This document shows positions 48,287-56,643 of a DNA stretch of 64,000 nucleotides, in pieces. Below the pieces are notes generated by a model. It made no database searches, was not told the DNA's origin, and was given only the letters and a program-made list of their open reading frames with translations. Numbering within the stretch: the stretch's first letter is position 1; each line of letters starts with the position of its first letter. The stretch lies in contig JAITOB010000031.1 of assembly GCA_031290155.1 (NCBI GenBank), positions 28,507 through 92,506 on the forward strand. The letters run 5' to 3'. The DNA is from Endomicrobium sp. GTDB taxonomy: Bacteria; Elusimicrobiota; Endomicrobiia; Endomicrobiales; Endomicrobiaceae. A program made the translations under genes and the position numbers.

Positions 48287-48877
48287 TTAATTAAATACTT
48301 TTTCTTCAACAATTTTGGCAATAATATGTATAAAAAGTATGTGGCATTCTTGTGCTCTTGCAGTAATTTTTGACGGAGCGCAGTAACATAAATCGCACAT
48401 ATCTTTTAATTTTCCACCGATAGAATTTGTCATACCTATTGTAAATAAGCCTAATTTTTTTGCCGATTCCACAGCTTTTATAACATTTGAGGAATTTCCG
48501 CTTGTAGATATTGCTATAAAAATATCATCTTTTTGCGCAAAAGCTTCAAGTTGCCGGCTGAAAATACAATCATAACCTAAATCATTGCCTATAGCTGTGG
48601 TTGTTGCCATATTTCCAGATAAAGCAATTGACGCAAGAGGCGCCCTCTTTTTTTCAAATCGAACAACCATTTCAGCGGCAAAATGCAAAGCATCTGAAGC
48701 AGAACCACCATTGCCACAAATAATTGTTTTATTCTTACTTTTATATGCTTTAACAATTTTTTCAGCGGCGCTAAATATACATTCAATTTGTTCAGATTCA
48801 AACATTTTCTTTTTTGCCTCAATACTTTCGTTAATTAAATTCTTAATCAGTTCTCTATTCACTATCGCTCCTGTCAT
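48287..48877 (-). CDS. gmhA: Sedoheptulose-7-phosphate isomerase (phosphoheptose isomerase)
   Basis: The first step of ADP-heptose synthesis for the lipopolysaccharide core, making D-glycero-D-manno-heptose 7-phosphate. It is a SIS-domain protein with ICGNGGSASDALHFAAEMVV (about residue 55), AIGNDLGYD and DIFIAISTSGNSSNVI; the end has ARAQECHILFIHIIAKIVEE with the conserved active-site E and H. The start may be GTG at 48862 rather than ATG 48877, because AGGAG lies 5 bases before the GTG. The gene is intact although the heptosyltransferase at 8.9-10.0 kb is broken. Confidence 0.93.
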   Translation of the reverse strand: MTGAIVNRELIKNLINESIEAKKKMFESEQIECIFSAAEKIVKAYKSKNKTIICGNGGSASDALHFAAEMVVRFEKKRAPLASIALSGNMATTTAIGNDLGYDCIFSRQLEAFAQKDDIFIAISTSGNSSNVIKAVESAKKLGLFTIGMTNSIGGKLKDMCDLCYCAPSKITARAQECHILFIHIIAKIVEEKVFN

Positions 48878-49004
48878 GATATTAAGTTAATCTGTTATAT
48901 GCAGTTATCTCAATTTTTGTACTACATAATTTAAACAGTTTCAAAATAACAAAAAAATAAACTAAAAATAACATTAAATTTATAATGCCAGTTAAAAACA
49001 ACTT

Positions 49005-50354
49005 TTATCTTCCAAAAATATATTTTGTAAGAAAATTTGTGCTAACGCCGCCTTTACGGAATTTTTCATTTGCCATGATTTTACTATGAAGTGAAGATGT
49101 GTTTTTAATACCTTCTATTTCAACTTCTCCCAAAGCTCTCTGCATTCTTATAATAGCTTCTTCTCTATCACTTCCGAAAGAAATAATTTTGGCAATCAAA
49201 CTATCATAAAAGGGCGGTATAGTATATCCTGAGTAAACATGAGTATCCACTCTGATTCCGCACCCTCCAGGCAAAAATAACCTGCCAATTGTTCCAGGCG
49301 AAGGAATAAAATCCCTGTCCGGATCTTCAGCATTTATTCTACACTCTATGGCATGACCCAAAATTTTAATCTTTTCAGAAGATACAGAAAGTTTTTCTCC
49401 GGCAGCAAGTTTTATCTGTTCTTTTACTAAATCTATGCCTGTAACCATCTCCGTAACGGGATGCTCTACCTGAATTCTAGTGTTCATTTCCATAAAATAA
49501 AAGTTGCCTTTTTTATCAACAAGGAATTCTACCGTACCTACAGTAACATATTTTACAGCTTCCGCTGCATTTTTTGCCGTTTTACCCATTTTTTTTCTAA
49601 GCGTTTCATTGATTAATGGAGACGGGCTTTCTTCAACAAGTTTCTGATGTTTTCTTTGTATAGAACAATCTCTTTCAGGAAGATAAACAATTTTTCCGTA
49701 TTTATCGCCAAGTATTTGAAACTCCACATGATGGGGTTCTTTTATGTATCTTTCTATATACACATCAGGATTTCCGAAAGCAGCTTTAGCTTCTATCTGC
49801 GCCATAACAATGGAATCTTGCAAAGTTTCTTCTGAAACAACTATTCTCATACCTTTTCCGCCGCCGCCGGCGGTTGCTTTAACAATAACCGGATATCCTA
49901 TCTTTTTTGCAACAGCAAAAATTTTAGGATCGTCAGAATTAACTGGTCCGTCTGATCCCGGTACTACGGGAACTCCTGATTTTTTCATAAACTCTATAGC
50001 AGCAATTTTATCGCCCATTTGTTCTATTGATTCTTTTGAAGGTCCTATAAATTTTAATCCGCAGGCTTCACAAACTTCTGCAAAATAAGCGTTTTCCGTC
50101 AAAAAACCATAACCGGGATGAATCGCATTTGCCCCTGAAATTTCTGCCGCAGCTATAATGCTTGGTATATTTAAATAACTTTCAAAAGCGCTAGCTTGTC
50201 CTACGCATACAGTTTGATCGGCAAACTTTACATGCATGCTCTCCCTATCAACTTCTGAATGAATGGCAACAGTTTTAATACCAAGCTCTCTGCATGCTCT
50301 TATAATCCTGCATGCTATTTCGCCTCTATTTGCAATTAAAATTTTCTTAAACAT
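49005..50354 (-). CDS. accC: Biotin carboxylase subunit of acetyl-CoA carboxylase
   Basis: Carboxylates the biotin on AccB using bicarbonate and ATP. The N-terminal KILIANRGEIACRIIRACRE, NAIHPGYGFLTENAYFAE, the ATP-grasp glycine loop KATAGGGGKGMRIV, EMNTRIQVEHPVTEMVTG and ECRINAEDP are diagnostic. The length of 449 aa is normal. It lies 36 bases downstream of accB; accA and accD are not in the window. Confidence 0.97.
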   Translation of the reverse strand: MFKKILIANRGEIACRIIRACRELGIKTVAIHSEVDRESMHVKFADQTVCVGQASAFESYLNIPSIIAAAEISGANAIHPGYGFLTENAYFAEVCEACGLKFIGPSKESIEQMGDKIAAIEFMKKSGVPVVPGSDGPVNSDDPKIFAVAKKIGYPVIVKATAGGGGKGMRIVVSEETLQDSIVMAQIEAKAAFGNPDVYIERYIKEPHHVEFQILGDKYGKIVYLPERDCSIQRKHQKLVEESPSPLINETLRKKMGKTAKNAAEAVKYVTVGTVEFLVDKKGNFYFMEMNTRIQVEHPVTEMVTGIDLVKEQIKLAAGEKLSVSSEKIKILGHAIECRINAEDPDRDFIPSPGTIGRLFLPGGCGIRVDTHVYSGYTIPPFYDSLIAKIISFGSDREEAIIRMQRALGEVEIEGIKNTSSLHSKIMANEKFRKGGVSTNFLTKYIFGR

Positions 50355-50390
50355 CTTATCTCCTGTTAACTACAAATCTCTACTTTTAAA

Positions 50391-50828
50391 TTATCTGATT
50401 AAATCGCCTATATCTATAAGGAATAATTCTTGTCCATATTCAACAGACTGTCCATTTGACACCATAACTTTTAATATTTTACCCTTAATATTGGAGTGTA
50501 TGTCTTTAATAATTTTCATAGCTTCTATCTGACCTATTTTTTGCCCAACAACTATATTATCTCCCTCTCCTACAAATGGAGGGCTGTCATTGCTTTGGGC
50601 GCTTGCAAAAGTTCCAACCATTGTAGATTTAATAACAATAAGCGAGGATTTTTTTTCTTCTTCTTTTTTTTCGTATGTATCTGTAACAACCCCCTTTGTT
50701 TTAGGAAACAAAGTTTTTACATCAGTTTTCTTAAAATACAAAGAATTTTCCCCACTTTTATACCGCATCTCCTCAATATCCGTATCTTTTATTGATTTTA
50801 AAAATTCTTTAATCTCATGCGGATTCAT
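50391..50828 (-). CDS. accB: Biotin carboxyl carrier protein of acetyl-CoA carboxylase
   Basis: Carries the biotin between the carboxylase and transferase halves of acetyl-CoA carboxylase. The biotinylation site is EAMKIIKDI (the usual EAMKLMNEI, with K modified) near residue 105, within a C-terminal biotinyl domain. The N-terminal helix (MNPHEIKEFLKSIKD) and charged linker are typical. The length of 145 aa is normal. It lies between efp and accC. Confidence 0.95.
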   Translation of the reverse strand: MNPHEIKEFLKSIKDTDIEEMRYKSGENSLYFKKTDVKTLFPKTKGVVTDTYEKKEEEKKSSLIVIKSTMVGTFASAQSNDSPPFVGEGDNIVVGQKIGQIEAMKIIKDIHSNIKGKILKVMVSNGQSVEYGQELFLIDIGDLIR

Positions 50829-50956
50829 TTTGCCCTCGTTAATTTCGATAGACTACAAATTATTACTTTTTATTATTTAAATATTCAAATTTTAGAAATG
50901 TATTTAACAGCAGTCTATATTATTACGCCTCTACAGGATTAAAAATTACGATATTT

Positions 50957-51514
50957 TTAGACTCTTTCAACATATTCACCTGTTCTTGTATCTACTTTTA
51001 TTTTATCTCCCTCTTTAATAAAAAGAGGCACTCGAATATCTGCTCCAGTTTCAAGTTTAGCCATCTTTGTTATATTTGAAACGGAATCCCCTTTAATTCC
51101 AGGTTCTGCTTCAGCTATTGTCATTTCTATAATTATTGGAAAATCTATGCCTATCAGTTCACTCTCCAGATATATAGCTTCAACTTCAAGATTTTCTTTA
51201 AGAAAATTCGACATTTCGCCTACAAGTTCCGGTGTAACCACTATTTGCTCATAAGTGTTCGTATCCATAAAGTTAAAGTTTTCACCCTCTCTGTATAAAA
51301 ACTGTTTTTTCTGTCTTGCAACGTTTAACAATTCAAATTTTTCACCCGATTTAAACGTACGTTCAACAGTACCCCCTTTTTTAAGATGTCTAAGTTTCAC
51401 ACGCATTACGGCGCCACCTTTGCCAGGCTTATGGTTTTGAAACCATGTGATCTGATAAGGCTCCCCTTCAACTAAAATATTAAGTCCATTTTTAAAATTC
51501 GATGTCGAAATCAT
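50957..51514 (-). CDS. efp: Translation elongation factor P
   Basis: Binds stalled ribosomes at polyproline stretches. Three beta-barrel domains are evident: the KOW-like N-terminus with the tip FQNHKPGKGGAVMRVK, where K34 would be the modified lysine, the middle domain (MDTNTYEQI), and the C-terminal signature KGDSVSNITKMAKLETGADI. The length of 185 aa is standard. Order pepP/Q-efp-accB-accC is a common operon. No lysine-modification gene (epmA, ymfI) is visible in the window. Confidence 0.97.
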   Translation of the reverse strand: MISTSNFKNGLNILVEGEPYQITWFQNHKPGKGGAVMRVKLRHLKKGGTVERTFKSGEKFELLNVARQKKQFLYREGENFNFMDTNTYEQIVVTPELVGEMSNFLKENLEVEAIYLESELIGIDFPIIIEMTIAEAEPGIKGDSVSNITKMAKLETGADIRVPLFIKEGDKIKVDTRTGEYVERV

Positions 51515-51526
51515 TTTTTCTCCTAA

Positions 51527-52567
51527 TTAGTATGCTGCCAATGTTAGCACTTCACAACCATTTTCTTTTATTAGTATTGTATCTTCAATTCTTACACCAA
51601 ATTCACGTTCAATATATATTCCGGGCTCTACAGTAACTACCGCATGCGTTAAAAAAACACCTTCGGCATTTGACGCTAACGAAGGCATTTCATGAATTTC
51701 TATACCTAATCCGTGACCGGCAGTATGAATAAATTTATCTTCATACCCGGATGCCGCTATAATGTTTCTAGCGGTTTTATCAGCCCAAGATACGAGCAAT
51801 CCAGACTTTATTTCTTTCAAAACAGCATTTTGAGACTTTTTTACAATATCCCAAACATTTCTATGCTCGTCTTTGATTTTACCTAAAAAGTAAGTGCGTG
51901 TCAAATCAGAACAATACCCGTTATATAAACAGCCTATATCAATCATTATAATATCATTTTCAGAGATTTTACGATTTGAACTCTTATGATGAGGATTGGC
52001 TGAATTTGGACCAGAAGCAATTATAGGCGTAAAACTCTCTGTTACCCGGCTTTGAGCAAATAAATCTAGTACTCTATAGTGTATATCCAGTTCGCTTAGA
52101 CCCGCTTTTATTTCACTTTTAATTTTATCGCATACTTTTGACGCAATTTGACAAGATATTTTAATATTTTCCATCTCAATTGTACTTTTTATAAGTCTTA
52201 TTTCGTCTAAAATACCTATTTTTTTTATAAGATTAATTTTATATCGTTTAAAATTTTCATCTATCAAAATAAAGTCTAACGCATTCATATATTTAGGGTC
52301 AATTAATAAAGAATCCGTTTTATTTTGTTCTAAAATCTCCGCTACGGTTTTATACAAAGGCGTTTCCGCATATATTTTTACATTTTGCTTCCCAAAATAA
52401 TCATTTACTTGATTTTCAATCATTTTTGGGCATATCACATATTTTGCGCCTTTCACAACCAAAAACCAAAATCCGTCAAACTCAGCCCCGGTAAGATAAA
52501 AGATTTCTTTGCTATTTGTAAAAAGAATACCGCTTGTTTGATAAATATTAAATATTTTTTCTTTCAT
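51527..52567 (-). CDS. M24-family Xaa-Pro aminopeptidase
   Basis: A cytoplasmic dinuclear-metal peptidase that removes N-terminal residues before proline. The creatinase-like N-terminal domain (about residues 1-115) precedes the pita-bread domain. Metal ligands are seen in IMIDIGCLYNGYCSDLTRT (two aspartates), HTAGHGLGIEIHE (histidine), VTVEPGIYI (glutamate) and GVRIEDTILI (glutamate). The length of 346 aa is that of PepP/PepQ-like proteins. GGGAGG lies 13 bases before the ATG. It heads the efp-accBC operon. PepP or PepQ cannot be distinguished here. Confidence 0.93.
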   Translation of the reverse strand: MKEKIFNIYQTSGILFTNSKEIFYLTGAEFDGFWFLVVKGAKYVICPKMIENQVNDYFGKQNVKIYAETPLYKTVAEILEQNKTDSLLIDPKYMNALDFILIDENFKRYKINLIKKIGILDEIRLIKSTIEMENIKISCQIASKVCDKIKSEIKAGLSELDIHYRVLDLFAQSRVTESFTPIIASGPNSANPHHKSSNRKISENDIIMIDIGCLYNGYCSDLTRTYFLGKIKDEHRNVWDIVKKSQNAVLKEIKSGLLVSWADKTARNIIAASGYEDKFIHTAGHGLGIEIHEMPSLASNAEGVFLTHAVVTVEPGIYIEREFGVRIEDTILIKENGCEVLTLAAY

Positions 52568-52922
52568 GCTTTTATATTTCCTCCCTATAAGATCATTGGC
52601 ACTAATCTTAGCGAATTGATTATATTTTAGAAAAATTTAGATGTATTTTTGCCAATTTTATTAACAATATACCAAATATAAAATAAAATTTTTTAAGCAG
52701 GTTTTTATTTTATAAGCATTTATATTTTTGAATAAAAGGCTTATTGAATATGATAATACAGCTTAAGCGCTCTTTGCTTAAATATATATAATTTTGATAG
52801 CATAATGAGAATTCATATTAATTATATTAATATAAATCATTAGAACTTATTTTTATAATAAATATAAAATTTTCTTTGCTCTGTTGATTGTATCGGTTGT
52901 TTTAATTAGTCTAAAACTATTA
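52568..52922. other. 355-base divergent intergenic region
   Basis: Separates the minus-strand peptidase operon from the plus-strand lytic transglycosylase remnant. It is extremely AT-rich with short symmetric elements, for example TTAAGC-N7-GCTTAA near 52765 and ATAAGC/GCTTAT arms near 52717-52745. A TATAAT near 52616 on the minus strand may be the -10 box of the operon, without a convincing -35. I see no RNA gene or coding remnant. Confidence 0.45.
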
Positions 52923-54321
52923 ATGAAAATACGTAAATTTCTAATTTTATTATTTTGCATTTCTAAACGTGATGTTGTTATACGCAAAAGAAAATAGCAG
53001 TGTTTCCTATGCAAACAATGAATCTGCAAGTGATTTCACTCCTACGACTGCAGGTATAGAAGATGATAATTCCGCATATTCTCAAATAATGCACTTTATG
53101 CCAAAAGTATGTTCGGACAAAAAAACGAATCTAAAATTTTAGAAGCTGAAACATTCTATAAAAAATTTGAAAATGCTTTTAAAGCTGGGAATTTTAAAGA
53201 TACAAAAAAATATTTCAATCTTTTTTTAGAAGAAATAGGCAATATTGAAATAGCTCCAGTATATACATTTTTTCTTTATGAAAATATGAGAGATATGATC
53301 ACAAACTCAAAAGCGTATATTGCGTTTATTCTTCCAACGACGGAAATTATTCAATTCCAATGGCAACTAAAGATAATTCTATTATAGAAAGATGTATTTC
53401 AATTTACTCCTCTGGGAAAACTAAAACAGAGTGAAAACTGCACTTGAAAGAAGCGGAGCCTACAAAGATATTGTCTTAGAAACATTAAGAAAATTCAATC
53501 TTCCTGAAGAATTGTTTTATCTGCCTGTAGTTGAAAGTTTATATGATTTAAACACAGTTTCAAGAGCCGGTGCAGTAGGAATATGGCAAATTACGGCGCA
53601 CAGAGGAAGAGCTTTAGGACTGCATAATAAACTATTGGATAGATGAAAGAAAAGATCCTGAGCAATCTATAAAAGTGGCGTGTTTATATTTAAAACAACT
53701 ATATACTTTACTTAGCGATTGGCATTTAACGCTTACAACCTACAACAGAGGAGAGTATGGGCTTATTTTGCTATATGAAGTTTTCCAATGCATCAAATAT
53801 TTCTGAAATAATTTCTAGAAACACTACGCCAAAAGAAACACAAAACTACGTTCCTCAGTGTTTATAGCTGCTGTAAAAATCGGCGATAATATTGAAGAAT
53901 ACGGCTTTAAAAATTTAATTCCCGCGAAGCCTTTTAAATACGATAAATATAAAACAAATAAGTAATAGATTTAAAAATTGCCGCTCAATGCGCTGAAACT
54001 AGCGTTGAAGAAATAAAGAGACTTAATACAGCCTTAAATACATGGTGTACTCCGCACGGATATCCTAATTTTGAGTTAAAAATACCTTGCGGCAGCAAAG
54101 CAAAGTTTATAGAAAACATAGCAAAAGTAGAAAACTTAAATCCTTATCCCGGATTTGTTAAACATAAAGTTGCTAAAGGCGAATATATTAAAAAAATTGC
54201 ACTGAAGTATAAGACAACAGCAAAAGAAATTTATAAAGATAATCCAGCGCTATCTAAACAAAAGTATCTAACACCCGGACAAATTATATTAGTACGGCCA
54301 ATTAAACAGTATTCTAAATAA
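52923..54321 (+). pseudogene. Decayed membrane-bound lytic transglycosylase (MltD-like) gene
   Basis: The first piece has a signal-like MKIRKFLILLFCIS. Others follow: FYKKFENAFKAGNFKDTKKY, ERSGAYKDIVLETLRKFNLP, ELFYLPVVESLYDLNTVSRA and GAVGIWQITAHRGRALGL, the SLT-domain core with its catalytic glutamate in VVESLYD. The C-terminus reads FVKHKVAKGEYIKKIALKYK, then TTAKEIYKDNPAL and LTPGQIILV, a LysM repeat. This MltD layout (signal, SLT, LysM) is broken by at least four shifts. An intact product would cleave peptidoglycan glycan strands in the periplasm. Confidence 0.87.
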
Positions 54322-54324
54322 TTT

Positions 54325-55431
54325 TTATTGTTTTTCTAAAATAATAACAGTTAATTCGCTCGTATTAAATAATCTCATCGGTGGACCCCATAAACGTGTT
54401 CCGGACGTTATATACATAACAGATTTATTGTTATAATATAAACCATAGTTGTATTTCATTAAATATTTTCTTACTATTTCGACTGGTGGAATTTGTCCTG
54501 CATGCGTATGTCCTGAAAGCTGTATTATTTCTATACCGCGCCTTGAAGCCTCGTCAAAAGCTTCCGGATAATGGCTTAAAAAGATTATAGGATAATTTTT
54601 ATCCACATTAGCAAAAGCTTTTGAAATATCTATAGGATTTTTATAGCATAAAGCATTTATCCCGGCTATATTAATAATATTTTCAACCAAAATACTTTCA
54701 TTCTGAAGAGCTTTAACCCCTAATTTATCAAGCATTGAAAAATATGAGCTGCCGCCGGCATAATATTCATGATTGCCAGTTACGGCAAAAACACCGTATT
54801 TTGCTTTCAATTTTTTAAACCCATACTCAATATATTTATCATTTTTATTAATGTCCGCATCCATTACATCGCCAGTAATAACTATTATATCCGGTTTCAA
54901 AGCCATAACTCGGTCAAAAATTTTATTCGTTATTTTAGGCGAAGTAAGCGCATTGATATGTATATCTGAAAGCTGGACTATTTTTAAAGAATCAACGGGA
55001 AGTTTTGAAGCTTTTATTTTTACTTCTTTAACGTCAAATATAAAAGCAAAGTTTAATAAAGCGAAAATTGAAGCTGTTACGATAAAAATAACAGTTATTA
55101 AAGTTGAATAGTATCTAAAATTTTTAATCTTAAGCAAAAAATTAAATGCATTTAATATATCGTTTACAATTAAAAAAGATACAGATATTCCCCATATACC
55201 CATGCCCATAAATCCAAAAGAGGAAATTTCCAATATTAATGGCATATCCAGACATTTAGTTATATTAATTATAAATGAGAAAAAACTTATAATTCCTAAA
55301 CTGATGAACAGTATACACAAATAAATATTGTATGGCCGACAAATGTTTAAACCAGAATTTGTACGCCATATAATGTAGCCGTAACTTACGTAATATATTA
55401 TAAACATCAACAAGACAATAAAAATAAACAT
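54325..55431 (-). CDS. Membrane-anchored calcineurin-like metallophosphoesterase
   Basis: Four hydrophobic segments in the first 130 residues anchor the protein. The phosphoesterase domain then shows every metal-ligand motif: LSDIH (DxH), ITGDVMD (GDxxD), VTGNHEYY (GNHE), FLSHYP and [11 protein letters not shown] (GHxH). This is the YaeI/YkuE-like group, thought to act on phospholipid or lipid-A-type phosphodiesters; the substrate here is unknown. The length is 368 aa. Its first base overlaps the last base of the DUF4416 gene stop, so the two are translated from one message. Confidence 0.87.
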   Translation of the reverse strand: MFIFIVLLMFIIYYVSYGYIIWRTNSGLNICRPYNIYLCILFISLGIISFFSFIINITKCLDMPLILEISSFGFMGMGIWGISVSFLIVNDILNAFNFLLKIKNFRYYSTLITVIFIVTASIFALLNFAFIFDVKEVKIKASKLPVDSLKIVQLSDIHINALTSPKITNKIFDRVMALKPDIIVITGDVMDADINKNDKYIEYGFKKLKAKYGVFAVTGNHEYYAGGSSYFSMLDKLGVKALQNESILVENIINIAGINALCYKNPIDISKAFANVDKNYPIIFLSHYPEAFDEASRRGIEIIQLSGHTHAGQIPPVEIVRKYLMKYNYGLYYNNKSVMYITSGTRLWGPPMRLFNTSELTVIILEKQ

Positions 55432-55958
55432 CAGCTCGACCTTAACTGTTTCAGTAAATCAATTCGTGATTTTAAAAGAAATTTTGTTGCCGTTTTAGAT
55501 AGATAATCAGGATAAGACCACGGAAGTTTAATAAAATTATTTTTTTTATATATTGTCGTAACTTCTCCATATATGCCGTCCGCAAGATAAATACGATGGC
55601 TGAAATTCTTTGTTGTAGCAAGAACAACATTCGCAGGAGTTATATAGCCGGGATCAATATTTATTCGTCTTTTAGCGTTTATGGCAAAATTACTTTCAAT
55701 AAAATTTGTAAAAACTTTTATTCCAGCAATATCAACAGCAAAAATTAATTTGACAAATGAAATCCACAAACGTTTTAAATTACAGCCCATTTCAAGACTA
55801 TAATAATCCGAAAAATCAAAAGGAATAATATTGCTTATTAAATCAATTCTACCAAATTTTTCTTCAAGTATCATAAAAGATTTTTGTTTTATTTCTTCTT
55901 CTGAAAAAATTATACCGCAAAATAATTTCACCTTTTTTTGCACACCTGCAATCCCCAT
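55431..55958 (-). CDS. DUF4416 family protein
   Basis: A soluble protein of 175 aa with the DUF4416 landmarks [69 protein letters not shown] and [10 protein letters not shown]. The family is widespread in deep-branching Gram-negative phyla and has no established function. There is no signal peptide or membrane segment. Its stop shares one base with the start of the downstream membrane phosphoesterase, the only functional hint visible. Confidence 0.85.
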   Translation of the reverse strand: MGIAGVQKKVKLFCGIIFSEEEIKQKSFMILEEKFGRIDLISNIIPFDFSDYYSLEMGCNLKRLWISFVKLIFAVDIAGIKVFTNFIESNFAINAKRRINIDPGYITPANVVLATTKNFSHRIYLADGIYGEVTTIYKKNNFIKLPWSYPDYLSKTATKFLLKSRIDLLKQLRSS

Positions 55959-56028
55959 ATTTCCTCTTATTACTGCCCTTAGTCAAATTTTATAATTTTG
56001 TAATTACATAACGACTTATATCATATTA

Positions 56029-56058
56029 TTGAATAAAAAAGATTTTTTTTGCTAGACT
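56029..56058 (+). promoter_or_regulatory. Possible sigma-70 promoter of the small exported protein
   Basis: TTGAAT at 56029-56034, an 18-base AT spacer and TAGACT at 56053-56058 precede the ATG by 46 bases. Each hexamer has four of six consensus matches, and in such AT-rich DNA this can arise by chance. Confidence 0.35.
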
Positions 56059-56103
56059 AAAGTTATTTCAGTACAAGTTCACTGATATGTGCAAAGGAGA
56101 TTT

Positions 56104-56607
56104 ATGATAAAAAAAGTTTTTTTCGCAATATTACTCGCACTAACCTTTTATGTAAATGCTTTTTGTTTTAAGGAATTTGCTGAAAAAATTGATTACTTTG
56201 TAGAATTTCAGGAAAAATCACCTGAAATGGCAGCAGTTTTGCACGTTAATTTTACAAATATTTCAGAGCCTAAAGCAGCAGAAGAAATAGTAAAACGCCA
56301 GTTAAAAATACACGGCGATACGCTTATATCAAATAAAAAAGTATATATAACATTAAAAAAAGAAACAAAATACAAAAATATTATCGGTTCAGCCTGGAGT
56401 ATAAACGAATCAGATCCTGCAAATCCAGTAAAAATTAAATTTCAAAAAGATTTAGCCGCATATGTATGGCTTGGAAAAACAAAAAAAATTGTAACATTTC
56501 CCGACTATATGTATTTTCTAAAAAAAGAAAGAGAAAATAAAAAATTTAGAAATAAGACAACAAAAAAACAGTTGCAAGAGAAAAAGACGCAAGATAACGG
56601 TATGTAA
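56104..56607 (+). CDS. Small exported protein of unknown function
   Basis: I do not recognise a family. The ATG at 56104 follows an ideal AAAGGAG and begins a signal peptide (MIKKVFFAILLALTFYVNAF, probably cut after NAF or CF). The mature part of about 145 aa has no membrane segment. It ends in a very basic lysine-rich tail (KKERENKKFRNKTTKKQ), which might bind nucleic acid or anionic cell-wall polymer. The frame is intact in a region where decay is common, and it stands alone on the plus strand between minus-strand genes, so it has its own promoter. It is convergent with uvrA. Confidence 0.75.
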   Translation: MIKKVFFAILLALTFYVNAFCFKEFAEKIDYFVEFQEKSPEMAAVLHVNFTNISEPKAAEEIVKRQLKIHGDTLISNKKVYITLKKETKYKNIIGSAWSINESDPANPVKIKFQKDLAAYVWLGKTKKIVTFPDYMYFLKKERENKKFRNKTTKKQLQEKKTQDNGM

Positions 56608-56643
56608 ATTTTTGTATATTGTTAAAAACGTATAAAATTATGC

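Noticed and set aside
50496..50880. Plus-strand frames with a phenylalanine run opposite accB
   Set aside because: The run is the reverse complement of the lysine/glutamate-rich accB linker; no independent coding evidence.
52600..52900. Possible small RNA or replication-origin-like AT region
   Set aside because: Short symmetric AT elements are expected by chance here; no DnaA-box clusters, no stable hairpin and no T-run were seen.
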